DNA from: Planctomycetota bacterium
GTDB lineage: Bacteria > Planctomycetota > UBA1135 > GCA-002686595
DNA length: 23,048 nucleotides
Reading direction: 5' to 3'
Assembly: GCA_013140785.1 (NCBI GenBank)
Contig: JABFRZ010000133.1
Span: forward strand, 1 to 23,048
Shown: one piece after another, positions 15,066 through 22,297 of the stretch
Position numbering within the stretch: position 1 is the stretch's first letter
How the letters are laid out: each line of letters starts with the position of its first letter
Program-made: the position numbers and the translations under genes
The notes under the pieces: generated by a model
Database searches by the model: none
The model's input: only the letters and a program-made list of their open reading frames with translations
What the model was told of the DNA's origin: nothing

Positions 15066-16385
15066 ATGCAGTACTGCGTCGGCATCGACCTGGGCTCGAC
15101 CACGACCAAGGCGATCGTGGTCGACGAGCAGGGCAAGGTCCTGGGCCGCGGCATCACGAACAGCCGCTCGAACTACGACGCGGCCTGCGCCGTGGCCGTC
15201 TCGGAGGCCCTGCACGACGCGCGCTTCGCGCAGATCGCCGGAGAGCTGGAGGGCCGGGGCATCGACGCCGACCGGCGCGCGGCCTGGGTGCTGGACCTCG
15301 AGCGCGGCTTCCGTGAACAGCAGTACCGTGCGCAGCTGGCGCACCTGGACGGAGCCCTGCAGCGTGCCCTGCGAGAGCATGGCCGCGAGCGCGGGCACGA
15401 GGCGGAGCTCGAAACGGCCCTGGCGACGATCCTGGCGCGCATGGCCGCCGAGCCCAGGGAGCTCTTCGCCGCGGGCGCCAACCGCAAGAGCGACTTCTTC
15501 CGCGACCTGGCCGGCAGCCGCTACACCGAGCACGCCGGGATGCTCACGCGCGTGAAGTCCGAGACGCTCTCGTTCGACGCGCTGGTCGGGCTGTTCGACA
15601 AGGCCATCCTGGACGTCGAAGCGAAGGTCGCGGCTCGTTCCGACTTCGCCGAGCACGCCCAGCGCGCCGCGCACGAACTGCTCGAGCGCAGCCGCGAGCT
15701 GGAGCAGGCCATCGAGCGCGCGGCCGCCGTCCCCATGGAGGAGGTCTCCAGCGTCGGCACCGGCTACGGGCGCGCGCGCCTGCCGTTCCCCAGGTCGCGC
15801 ATTCGCTCCGAGATCCTGTGTCACGGACTCGGCGCGCACGTCATGTTCCCGGGCACGCGCACGGTGCTCGACATCGGCGGCCAGGACACCAAGGCGATCC
15901 AGATCGACGCGGCCGGCATCGTGACCTCGTTCCAGATGAACGACCGCTGCGCGGCCGGCTGCGGTCGCTACCTGGGCTACATCGCCGATGAGATGAATCT
16001 GGGCCTGCACGAGCTCGGCCCCATGGCCTGCAAGTCGACGCGCGCCGTGCGCATCAACTCGACCTGCACGGTCTTCGCCGGGGCCGAGCTGCGCGAGCGG
16101 CTGTCCCTGGGCGAGCGGCGCGAGGACATCCTGGCCGGCCTGCACCGCGCGATCATCCTGCGGGCGATGTCGTTGCTCTCGCGCTCGGGCGGCGTGCGCA
16201 GCGAGTTCACCTTCACGGGCGGCGTCGCGCGCAACCTGGCCGCGGTCGGCGCGCTGAGGAAGCTGGTGCACGAGAACTACGGCGAAATGACCATCAACAT
16301 CAGTCCCGAGTCGATCTACACCGGGGCGCTTGGCGCGGCGCTGTTCGCCTGTCGTGAGTGGAGCCACCGGGAGCTCGCGGCGTGA
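15066..16385 (+). CDS. bcrA: Benzoyl-CoA reductase subunit A (ATPase of the BadF/BadG family)
   Basis: The larger of two ASKHA-type ATPase subunits that drive electrons into the reducing module (BcrA/BadF). 439 residues. An ATP-binding phosphate-1 motif YCVGIDLGSTTTKAIVV lies at the N-terminus, and a phosphate-2-like motif VLDIGGQDTKAIQ near residue 272. The probable ligands for the [4Fe-4S] cluster shared with BcrD are Cys295 (NDRCAAGCGRYL) and Cys334 (STCTVFAGAEL), followed by FTGGVARN near residue 384. The central insert of about residues 40-240, which makes BcrA longer than BcrD, is present. The stop overlaps the GTG start of bcrD as GTGA. Confidence 0.93.
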   Translation: MQYCVGIDLGSTTTKAIVVDEQGKVLGRGITNSRSNYDAACAVAVSEALHDARFAQIAGELEGRGIDADRRAAWVLDLERGFREQQYRAQLAHLDGALQRALREHGRERGHEAELETALATILARMAAEPRELFAAGANRKSDFFRDLAGSRYTEHAGMLTRVKSETLSFDALVGLFDKAILDVEAKVAARSDFAEHAQRAAHELLERSRELEQAIERAAAVPMEEVSSVGTGYGRARLPFPRSRIRSEILCHGLGAHVMFPGTRTVLDIGGQDTKAIQIDAAGIVTSFQMNDRCAAGCGRYLGYIADEMNLGLHELGPMACKSTRAVRINSTCTVFAGAELRERLSLGERREDILAGLHRAIILRAMSLLSRSGGVRSEFTFTGGVARNLAAVGALRKLVHENYGEMTINISPESIYTGALGAALFACREWSHRELAA

Positions 16386-17254
16386 GTACGCGCCTTCCGG
16401 ACGCGATGGACGTCGCCGGCATCGACGTCGGCTCCTCGGCGGTCAAGGTCGCCGTCGTGCGCGACACCGGTGCGGCCGGGGCCGAGCTGCGTTTGGGCGT
16501 GGCCGAGCGCATCCGCCGCCGCGATCCGCGCAAGCTGGCGGAGGAGCTTTTCAACTCGACGCTGGCCGACTGCGGCCTCGTCGCGGGCGACCTGGGCTAC
16601 GTCGCCACCACCGGCGATGCCGAGGAGCTCGCCTTCCGCACCGGACACTTCTACGGCATGACGACCCACGCGCGCGGCGCCGTGTTCCTGGACCCGGAGG
16701 TGCGTGCGGTCATCGACATCGGCGCGCTGCACGCGCGCGGGATCCGCATCGACGCGCGCGCCAAGGTCCTGGGCTCGCGCATGACGAGCCAGTGCGCTTC
16801 CGGCTCGGGGCAGTTCCTGGAGAACATCTGCCGCTACCTGGGCATCACCCTGGAGGCGATCGGTCCGCTGTCGCTGCTGGCGACCAAGCCGGAGAAGTGC
16901 TCCTCGATCTGCGCGGTCCTGGCCGAGACCGACGTGATCAACATGGTCTCGCGCGGCGTGCCCACGGCGGACATCATCAAGGGCATCCACGAGTCCATGG
17001 CGGGCCGCTACCTGAAGCTGCTCACGTCGCTCGCTTTCGAGGGGCCCGCGCTGGTGACGGGCGGACTCGCGTCGGACGTGGGCCTGATGAACGCGCTGCG
17101 CGAAGCTGCCCAGGCCGCGGGCGGACGGATCGAGTTCCGTTCCCACCCACGCTCCGTTCCGGCGGGTGCGATCGGAGCCGCATTGTGGGGCGCCTTCCGC
17201 GCGCGCAAGCTGGCGATGAAGGGCCTGGCGCTCCACGCCGGAGGCGCTGCGTGA
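16382..17254 (+). CDS. bcrD: Benzoyl-CoA reductase subunit D (ATPase of the BadF/BadG family)
   Basis: The smaller ASKHA ATPase subunit (BcrD/BadG). 290 residues from GTG 16382, which overlaps the bcrA stop (GTGA); a longer reading from 16358 is possible but would run well into bcrA. Visible motifs are VAGIDVGSSAVKVAVV, VIDIGALHARGIRID, SQCASGSGQFLENI with Cys138, EKCSSICAVLAETDVI with Cys173 and Cys177, and LVTGGLASDVGLM. One Cys from each ATPase motif pair is expected to hold the cluster bridging BcrA and BcrD. Gene order C-B-A-D equals badDEFG of Rhodopseudomonas. The stop overlaps the next gene (GTGA at 17251-17254). Confidence 0.92.
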   Translation: MSTRLPDAMDVAGIDVGSSAVKVAVVRDTGAAGAELRLGVAERIRRRDPRKLAEELFNSTLADCGLVAGDLGYVATTGDAEELAFRTGHFYGMTTHARGAVFLDPEVRAVIDIGALHARGIRIDARAKVLGSRMTSQCASGSGQFLENICRYLGITLEAIGPLSLLATKPEKCSSICAVLAETDVINMVSRGVPTADIIKGIHESMAGRYLKLLTSLAFEGPALVTGGLASDVGLMNALREAAQAAGGRIEFRSHPRSVPAGAIGAALWGAFRARKLAMKGLALHAGGAA

Positions 17255-17988
17255 AGGGCGAGGACGTGGCGGGGCTCCTGTCGCTCGCGGGCCAGACCGC
17301 GCTCGTCGCCGGCGGCAGCGGAGGCATCGGCTCGGCCACGGCCAGCCTGCTCGCGCGGGCTGGAGCACGGGTGCTCAGCGTAGATCGCCCCGGGCTCGCT
17401 GCCCCCCCGGGCGTGGAAGGGTTGGCCTGCGACCTGGCCGATGCAGGCGCGTTCGAGGCGCTGTTCGCCGCGATCCGGAGCAGAACGGATAGGCTCGATC
17501 TCCTGGTCCATGCGGCCGGGATCACGCGCGACGCCGTGCTGTGGAAGACGAGCGACGAGGACTGGTCGAACGTGTTGGAGGTCAACCTGGGCTCGGCCTT
17601 CCGCCTGCTGCGCGGCGCGACGCCGCTGCTGCGGGCGCGCGGCGGCGCGGTCGTGCTGATCTCCTCGATCAACGGCGAGCGCGGCAAGTTCGGCCAGTCG
17701 AGCTACGCCGCCAGCAAGGCCGGCATGATCGGCCTGGCGCGCAGCGCGGCGCGCGAGCTGGGCCGCTTCGGCGTGCGCGTGAACGTCGTCGCGCCCGGCC
17801 TCGTGCGCACGGCGATGACGGCCGCTCTGGCGCAAGAGCACCGCGACCAGGCCGTGGCCGAGACCGTCCTCGGCCGCGCGGCCGAGCCCGAAGACGTGGC
17901 GCACGCCGTCCTGTTCCTGTGCAGCGACCTGGCGCGCCACGTGACCGGCCAGGTGCTGCGCGTCGATGGTGGACAGCTGATGGCCTGA
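17251..17988 (+). CDS. Short-chain dehydrogenase/reductase (FabG-like), part of the benzoyl-CoA operon
   Basis: A classical SDR of 245 residues with the cofactor motif ALVAGGSGGIGSATASLL, an Asp-Arg after strand 2 (SVDRPG), HAAG in place of NNAG, a catalytic Ser (S138 or S139 in VLISSIN), Tyr152 and Lys156 (YAASK), and a FabG-like C-terminus (VTGQVLRVDGGQLMA). GTG 17251 is chosen because it overlaps the bcrD stop as GTGA. From its place in the operon it may oxidise 3-hydroxypimelyl-CoA, the Oah product, to 3-oxopimelyl-CoA. That assignment is inference; a general 3-oxoacyl reductase is the alternative. Confidence 0.85.
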   Translation: MKGEDVAGLLSLAGQTALVAGGSGGIGSATASLLARAGARVLSVDRPGLAAPPGVEGLACDLADAGAFEALFAAIRSRTDRLDLLVHAAGITRDAVLWKTSDEDWSNVLEVNLGSAFRLLRGATPLLRARGGAVVLISSINGERGKFGQSSYAASKAGMIGLARSAARELGRFGVRVNVVAPGLVRTAMTAALAQEHRDQAVAETVLGRAAEPEDVAHAVLFLCSDLARHVTGQVLRVDGGQLMA

Positions 17989-18004
17989 AACCCGGAGGAC
18001 CGGC

Positions 18005-18517
18005 GTGAAGATACCCCTGAAGATACCCCTGGACAGTCCCGAGCCCCACGTGGCGATCTGCCGCGTCCGCCACCTGCGTCCGAGCGATCTCCGGCGCGTG
18101 GTCGCACTGGACGAGCTCATCACGGGCCGCGAACGCCGCGGCTACTTCGAGCACAAGCTCCAGACCAACCTGCTGGACTCCAGCGTCGAGGTCTCGCTCG
18201 GCGCGGAGGTCGACGGGATCCTGGTCGGCTTCCTGCTGGCGCGCGTGTGGACCGGTGAGTTCGGCGCGACCGAGCCCGTGGCCGTGCTCGACACGCTGGG
18301 CGTGCAGCCCGCCTTCCAGCACCAGGGAGTCGGCGACGCGCTGCTCGACCAGCTCGTCACCAACCTGCGCGGGCTCGCGGTGTACGCGCTGCGAACCGAG
18401 GTCGCCTGGGACGGCTTCGAGCTCCTGCGCTTCTTCCACCGCCACGGATTCCGGCCCGCGCCGCGCGTGTGCCTGGACCTGGACCTCGTGCCCCAGGCGA
18501 GCGAGCTCGAGCGCTGA
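18005..18517 (+). CDS. GNAT family N-acetyltransferase at the end of the benzoyl-CoA operon
   Basis: 170 residues with a GNAT fold: an N-terminal VRHLRPSDLRRVVALDELI segment, the strand SVEVSLGAEVDGILVGFLLA, the acetyl-CoA motif A VLDTLGVQPAFQHQGVGDAL (Q-x-x-G-x-G loop), and the closing FFHRHGFRP motif. GTG 18005 has an excellent Shine-Dalgarno sequence, GGAGG (17994-17998), at six bases spacing. The first codons after the start are an exact 12-bp tandem duplication (18008-18019 and 18020-18031, KIPL twice) using the rare ATA codon. The substrate is unknown. Sixteen bases separate it from the SDR, so it is probably co-transcribed; it might modify a protein lysine or an aromatic amine. Confidence 0.82.
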   Translation: MKIPLKIPLDSPEPHVAICRVRHLRPSDLRRVVALDELITGRERRGYFEHKLQTNLLDSSVEVSLGAEVDGILVGFLLARVWTGEFGATEPVAVLDTLGVQPAFQHQGVGDALLDQLVTNLRGLAVYALRTEVAWDGFELLRFFHRHGFRPAPRVCLDLDLVPQASELER

Positions 18518-18777
18518 GGCCTGGCCTCGAGCTGCGCCAGCGCTACCCGCAGATCACGCGCTCGCGGCCGCGGCTCACGCGCCAGCAGCTCGAGGATCTG
18601 GCGAACCGCTGGCAGCTCGCACGCCAGTGGGCGACGGGCGAGTCGACCGCCTGCGACGTCCAGAGCAAGGAGCGCCGCTCCCAGCAGTGCCTCGGCTGGG
18701 ACGAATGGAGCGACGAGGATCTCGAGGACTTCCACGCCACGCTGTGCTCCGAGCCCATCGAGATCGTGCCGAACTGA
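18469..18777 (+). CDS. Small hypothetical protein overlapping the GNAT 3' end
   Basis: An open frame ending at TGA 18775-18777. The part after the GNAT stop is convincingly protein-like: ELRQRYPQITRSRPRLT, QQLEDLANRWQLARQW, then WDEWSDEDLEDFHATL, with four tryptophans and many acidic residues. No good start lies after the GNAT stop; GTG 18469 inside the GNAT gene is the only normal start in frame and gives 102 residues. The true start may differ, or the 5' end may be lost. I do not recognise the family. It shares the strand and position of the operon and may be its last gene. Confidence 0.45.
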   Translation: MPGPGPRAPGERARALRPGLELRQRYPQITRSRPRLTRQQLEDLANRWQLARQWATGESTACDVQSKERRSQQCLGWDEWSDEDLEDFHATLCSEPIEIVPN

Positions 18778-18805
18778 GCAGCCGAGCAGGCGGGCTCACG
18801 GGCTT

Positions 18806-19085
18806 TCAGATGAACCTGCCCGTGTACGAGATCAGGCTGCGCATGTAGTTCGCGCGCTCGTAGGCGCTCGGGTCGGGGCAGTTCTCGCGGCTGAGGCTGC
18901 CCTTGAGTTGCTCGATCGAGGCGTGCAGTTCCATCCAGGTCCGGATGCCCGCCTGCATCCGAGTGAAGTGCGCGGGCCCGCGCTTCAGGACCGACGAGGT
19001 GGCCATGACCGCGTCGGCGCCCACCAGGAGCAGCTTGAGCGCATCCTCGGCCGTGTGGACGCCGCTCGAAGCTGCCAAGCTCGTC
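18806..19085 (-). pseudogene. C-terminal fragment of a dihydroorotate-dehydrogenase-like gene
   Basis: About 92 codons on the minus strand ending at TGA 18806-18808 read SLAASSGVHTAEDALKLLL, VGADAVMATSSVLKRGP, then WMELHASIEQLKGSLS and ERANYMRSLISYTGRF. This matches the C-terminal part of the PyrD-like TIM-barrel family called dihydroorotate dehydrogenase-like protein, including the GGVHT-type phosphate-binding segment and the ERANYMxxLxSYT tail. Upstream the frame loses protein character and the FMN-barrel N-terminus is missing; the MBL-fold gene begins within 190 bases. It is a truncated remnant. Confidence 0.6.
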
Positions 19086-19272
19086 CCCCAGATGCGGCGT
19101 GAGCGCCCGCAGGTGCGCGCGTGCGACGTCGCGCTGCTGGTCGCAGGCCAGGCGCAGCCCCTTCCGAGGCCCCACGACGCGCTGATTCGATTCTCCGGGA
19201 ACGCGCGCGTGTAACCTGGCTCTACACAGGTACGAGCCCCCACGAAACCCGCAACCCTGACCGAAGAGAGCC

Positions 19273-20619
19273 ATGACCACAACCATCCGAGAAGGTCAGT
19301 ACGCCCCCGGACAGGCCACCCACGACCTCGTCGTCGTGCCGTTCCACCATCCCCAGGGATGCCGCTCGTACCTGGCCGTCGATCCGGATTCGCGCCGCGC
19401 CATCGCGATCGATCCGCACCTGGATCTGGTGGACAAGCTCGAAGAGCGCGTACGGCGCGAGGGCTGGACGGTTGCCTTCGTCCTCGACACGCACACCCAT
19501 GCCGATCACCCGTCCGGCTCGGCGGAGCTCGCGGCGCGCCTCGCGAGCGTCCGCGTCGCGCACGAGCTCGCGCGGCACCGCGGCGTTGCGCTCCACCCGA
19601 GCGACGGCCAGGAGTTGCCGCTCGGCCGCCAGCGCGCGCGCGTGTTCCATGCACCCGGCCACACTCCCGACCACCTGGTGGTGGAGCTTGGTGGCGCGCT
19701 CTTTTCCGGCGACACCCTGCTGATCGGCGCGGTGGCGCGCACGGACTTCCTGGGTGGAGACGCAGGCCAACTCTACGACACCCTGCAGCGACTCATCCGC
19801 CTGCTGCCGGCGGAGACGGTGCTCTACCCGGGTCACGACTACGAGGGGCGCACGCGGAGCTCGCTCGCTGACGAGCAGCGCTCCAATCCCTGGCTCGCGA
19901 TCCGTGAGCGCGAGGCCTTCGCGCGCGAGCTGAGCCGGGGCGCGCCGCCGCGACCCGCGAACATGGACGATCTCTTGCGCCTCAATCGCGAGGGAACGCC
20001 GATTCCAACGACCGTCCCCGCCGTCGAGCTCGTCGCGCGCCTCGGCGGCGGTGGCGCCGCGAGCGTGATCGACGTGCGCACGGGCGCCGAATACGAGTCC
20101 GAGCACGTCGACGGCTCACGCTGGGTGCCGCTGGGCGAGCTCGTCGAGCGTGCGGACGAGATTCGCGCCGTGCCGGCTCCGCGCATGCTCTTGTGCCGCA
20201 CGGGAGCGCGCGCGAGCGTCGCGCGCCGCGAGCTCGAGGCGCTCGGAATCAGCGGACTGACCGTGATCGAGGGCGGCCTCGAAGCCCTGCGGACGGCTGG
20301 TCTCGCAACGGTCCGTGGGCGCGCGCGGATGTCGCTCGAACGCCAGGTGCGCATCGCGGCAGGGAGTCTCGTGCTCGCCGGTGTCGCGCTCGGCGCGCTC
20401 GTGCATCCGGCCCTGTTCGGACTTTCGGGCGCGGTCGGGGCCGGGCTCGTCTTCGCCGGGGTCACCGACTGGTGCGGCATGGGGCTCCTGCTCGCGCGGA
20501 TGCCGTGGAACAAGGCGCGGGGTCCGCTGTCGCAGATCCCGTCCGGCGGCTGCGCGGCGGCGCCCGCCGCGGGCGGGTGCTCGGCCTCGGCTCCGCGGGA
20601 TCCCCAGCTACCCCAGTAG
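19273..20619 (+). CDS. MBL-fold / rhodanese / DUF2892 fusion (sulfur-handling, persulfide dioxygenase-like)
   Basis: 448 residues with three domains. Residues about 10-235 are a metallo-beta-lactamase fold of the ETHE1/persulfide dioxygenase type: metal motif THTHADHPSG (His74, His76, Asp78, His79), APGHTPDHLVV, FSGDTLLIGA and YPGHDYEG. Residues about 255-345 are a rhodanese domain, VIDVRTGAEYESEHVDGS, with the active-site loop LLCRTGARAS (Cys308). Residues about 352-415 hold two hydrophobic segments of the YgaP-type DUF2892 domain, ending TDWCGMGLLLARMPWNK (Cys401). A Cys- and Ala-rich tail follows. It probably oxidises or transfers sulfane sulfur at the inner membrane. ATG 19273 has GAGAG just upstream. 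Its 3' end overlaps the carA 3' end by 12 bp (convergent). Confidence 0.88.
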   Translation: MTTTIREGQYAPGQATHDLVVVPFHHPQGCRSYLAVDPDSRRAIAIDPHLDLVDKLEERVRREGWTVAFVLDTHTHADHPSGSAELAARLASVRVAHELARHRGVALHPSDGQELPLGRQRARVFHAPGHTPDHLVVELGGALFSGDTLLIGAVARTDFLGGDAGQLYDTLQRLIRLLPAETVLYPGHDYEGRTRSSLADEQRSNPWLAIREREAFARELSRGAPPRPANMDDLLRLNREGTPIPTTVPAVELVARLGGGGAASVIDVRTGAEYESEHVDGSRWVPLGELVERADEIRAVPAPRMLLCRTGARASVARRELEALGISGLTVIEGGLEALRTAGLATVRGRARMSLERQVRIAAGSLVLAGVALGALVHPALFGLSGAVGAGLVFAGVTDWCGMGLLLARMPWNKARGPLSQIPSGGCAAAPAAGGCSASAPRDPQLPQ

Positions 20620-21726
20620 CGCGCGGAAGCGCCCGAAGAGGTGCGCGCTGTCGAGCGGCCCGGGCGCGGCTTCGGGGTGGTATTGCACGCTGAAGACCGG
20701 CGCCTTCTTGTGGCGCATGCCCTCGACCGTGTGGTCGTTCAGGTTGATGTGCGTGAGCTCGACATCGGCGGGCAGGGACTTCGGATCGACCGCGAACGAG
20801 TGGTTCTGCGAGGTGATCTCGACTCGCCCGGTCACGAGGTCGCGCACGGGATGGTTCGCACCGTGGTGGCCGAAGGGCATCTTGTGGGTCTTCGCGCCGA
20901 ACACGAGCGAGAGGATCTGGTGCCCGAGGCAGATGCCGAAGATCGGGCGCTTGCCCAAGAGGTCCGCGACCGTGTCGATCGCGACCTTGACCGCGGCCGG
21001 ATCGCCTGGACCGTTCGAGAGGAAGATCCCCGCCGGATCGTGGGCGAGCACGTCGGCGGCCTTGGTCCAGGCCGGCACGACGGTCACGTCGAAGCCGACG
21101 TGCACCAGGCTGCGCAGGATGTTGCGCTTGATCCCGAAGTCGAAGGCCACGACGCGCTTCTTCTGGCCTCGGCCGCCGGGCACCCAGTGCGGGTAGGAGG
21201 TGTCGTAGGTTTCGCTCCAGGCATAGCTCGCGCTGCACGAGACGGCCGAGGCCAGGTCGCGTCCGTCGGTCGCCAGCGCGGCGCGCGCCTTCTTCACGAG
21301 CGAATCGGGGTCGTGGTCGATGGTCGAGACCATGCAGCGCAGCGAGCCCGAGGTGCGGATCAGCTTGGTCAGCCGGCGCGTGTCGACGCCTTCGATCGCG
21401 ACCACGCCGTGCTTCACCAGCCACGCGTCCAGCGACAGCCCGGCGCGCTGGTTGGAGGGCAGCGACGACATCTCCTTCATCACGAAGGCCTCGGGCCACG
21501 CGCCCGCGCTCTCGGCATCCTCCTCGGCCACGCCGTAGTTGCCGATCAGCGGGTAGGTCATCACCACCGTTTGCCCGGCATAGGACGGATCGGTGAGGAT
21601 CTCGTGATAGCCGGTCATGGCGGTGTTGAACACCAGTTCGCCGGCGCGTTCGCCGGGCGCGCCGACCGAGAGGCCGTGCAGCACCAGGCCGTTCTCGACG
21701 GCCAAGGAGGCGCGTTGCTCGCTCAT
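20608..21726 (-). CDS. carA: Carbamoyl-phosphate synthase small (glutaminase) subunit
   Basis: Supplies ammonia from glutamine to CarB for carbamoyl phosphate, used in pyrimidine and arginine synthesis. 372 residues, normal length. The N-terminal CPSase domain shows VFNTAMTGYHEILTDPSYAG and EGVDTRRLTKLIR. The class I glutamine amidotransferase domain shows FLSNGPGDP, the nucleophile Cys266 in GICLGHQILSLVFG, and His350 with Glu352 in VQYHPEAAPGP. ATG 21726 follows the family N-terminus; no clear Shine-Dalgarno sequence is visible. A hairpin element begins only 12 bases upstream of the ATG, so the promoter must lie within or beyond it. carB is not in the window. Confidence 0.95.
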   Translation of the reverse strand: MSEQRASLAVENGLVLHGLSVGAPGERAGELVFNTAMTGYHEILTDPSYAGQTVVMTYPLIGNYGVAEEDAESAGAWPEAFVMKEMSSLPSNQRAGLSLDAWLVKHGVVAIEGVDTRRLTKLIRTSGSLRCMVSTIDHDPDSLVKKARAALATDGRDLASAVSCSASYAWSETYDTSYPHWVPGGRGQKKRVVAFDFGIKRNILRSLVHVGFDVTVVPAWTKAADVLAHDPAGIFLSNGPGDPAAVKVAIDTVADLLGKRPIFGICLGHQILSLVFGAKTHKMPFGHHGANHPVRDLVTGRVEITSQNHSFAVDPKSLPADVELTHINLNDHTVEGMRHKKAPVFSVQYHPEAAPGPLDSAHLFGRFRALLG

Positions 21727-21737
21727 GCCGCGCTAGC

Positions 21738-21918
21738 CTAGCCCGGGTCATTCATGAACGCCGTAGCGAGCCCGCGAAAACGCCGGCCTGGCAAGGCGCC
21801 GCGGAGGTTTCGACCGGAGCGACTTGTCAGGTCGCGAGGATCGAAACCGAGCACGCAACGCAGCCAGGACGGCGTTTGCAGCGGGCGCAGTAGGCGGCTC
21901 ATGAATGATCCGGGCTAG
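21738..21918. repeat. 181-bp long inverted-repeat (hairpin) element 2, directly upstream of carA
   Basis: The ends are inverted copies, TAGCCCGGGTCATTCATGA on the left and its complement on the right with one mismatch. Inside, pairing continues for most of the length (AACGCCG, AAAACGCCG.CCTGGC, GGTTTCGA against complements near 21845-21890), and the centre is GCGAC-TTGTCAG-GTCGC at about 21819-21835. It carries no plausible protein. Its right end shares the bases GCTAG with the left end of element 3, so the two elements abut or are nested. Confidence 0.75.
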
Positions 21919-22093
21919 CAGCCTGTCGAAGTAGTCCCTGCTGCGGCTTCGCGCTCTGCGCCGATGCAGCGTCGCGCTAGGAAAGCCATGCTCGGTGGCC
22001 ATGGAGGCCACCTCCGCTGTCTTTCCGTCGCGCTCCTTGCCTCGCCGCAGAGCGCTTTGCCTCGCGGCGGGACTACTCCGACAGGCTGCTAGC
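21914..22093. repeat. 180-bp long inverted-repeat (hairpin) element 3
   Basis: The outer 25 bases match as inverted copies with a single mismatch (core GCTAGCAGCCTGTCG, then AGTAGTCCC). GCGCTCTGCG and other inner blocks also pair, and the exact centre is a perfect 7-bp stem, GGTGGCC-ATGGA-GGCCACC, at 21994-22012. That centre has the same layout as element 1 (GGCGGCC-ACAAA-GGCCGCC), and CTGCGGCTTCGCG occurs in the left arm of both. GCTAGC is repeated directly after the right end (22094-22099). Confidence 0.75.
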
Positions 22094-22297
22094 GCTAGCA
22101 CTCGTCCCCCTCGGGCAGGGAGGCTCGCCAGCTCCGCAGGCCTGGTACGGTTTGCACCCGTCGCGCAGGGCGCGCCTCGAAGTGGAGGGCGAGCTTCACG
22201 GACACTCACTGCGGGCCCGGAGCCTGACCGCCCGACTCGACGTGCCTTGCACTCGCGGTCGTCTCATGACCGGACGTATCGAGGTCGCCGCCTGCGC
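22094..22297. other. Intergenic stretch without a recognisable gene
   Basis: Lies between hairpin element 3 and the stop of the 46-residue-repeat protein. No open frame here reads like a protein, and I see no clear terminator or promoter. Confidence 0.5.

Noticed and set aside
12590..17254. 2-hydroxyglutaryl-CoA (or other 2-hydroxyacyl-CoA) dehydratase instead of benzoyl-CoA reductase
   Set aside because: Two HgdB-like and two different ATPase subunits in C-B-A-D order, flanked by had, oah and dch, fit only class I benzoyl-CoA reductase. Class II (BamB-I) is also excluded because no such subunits occur.
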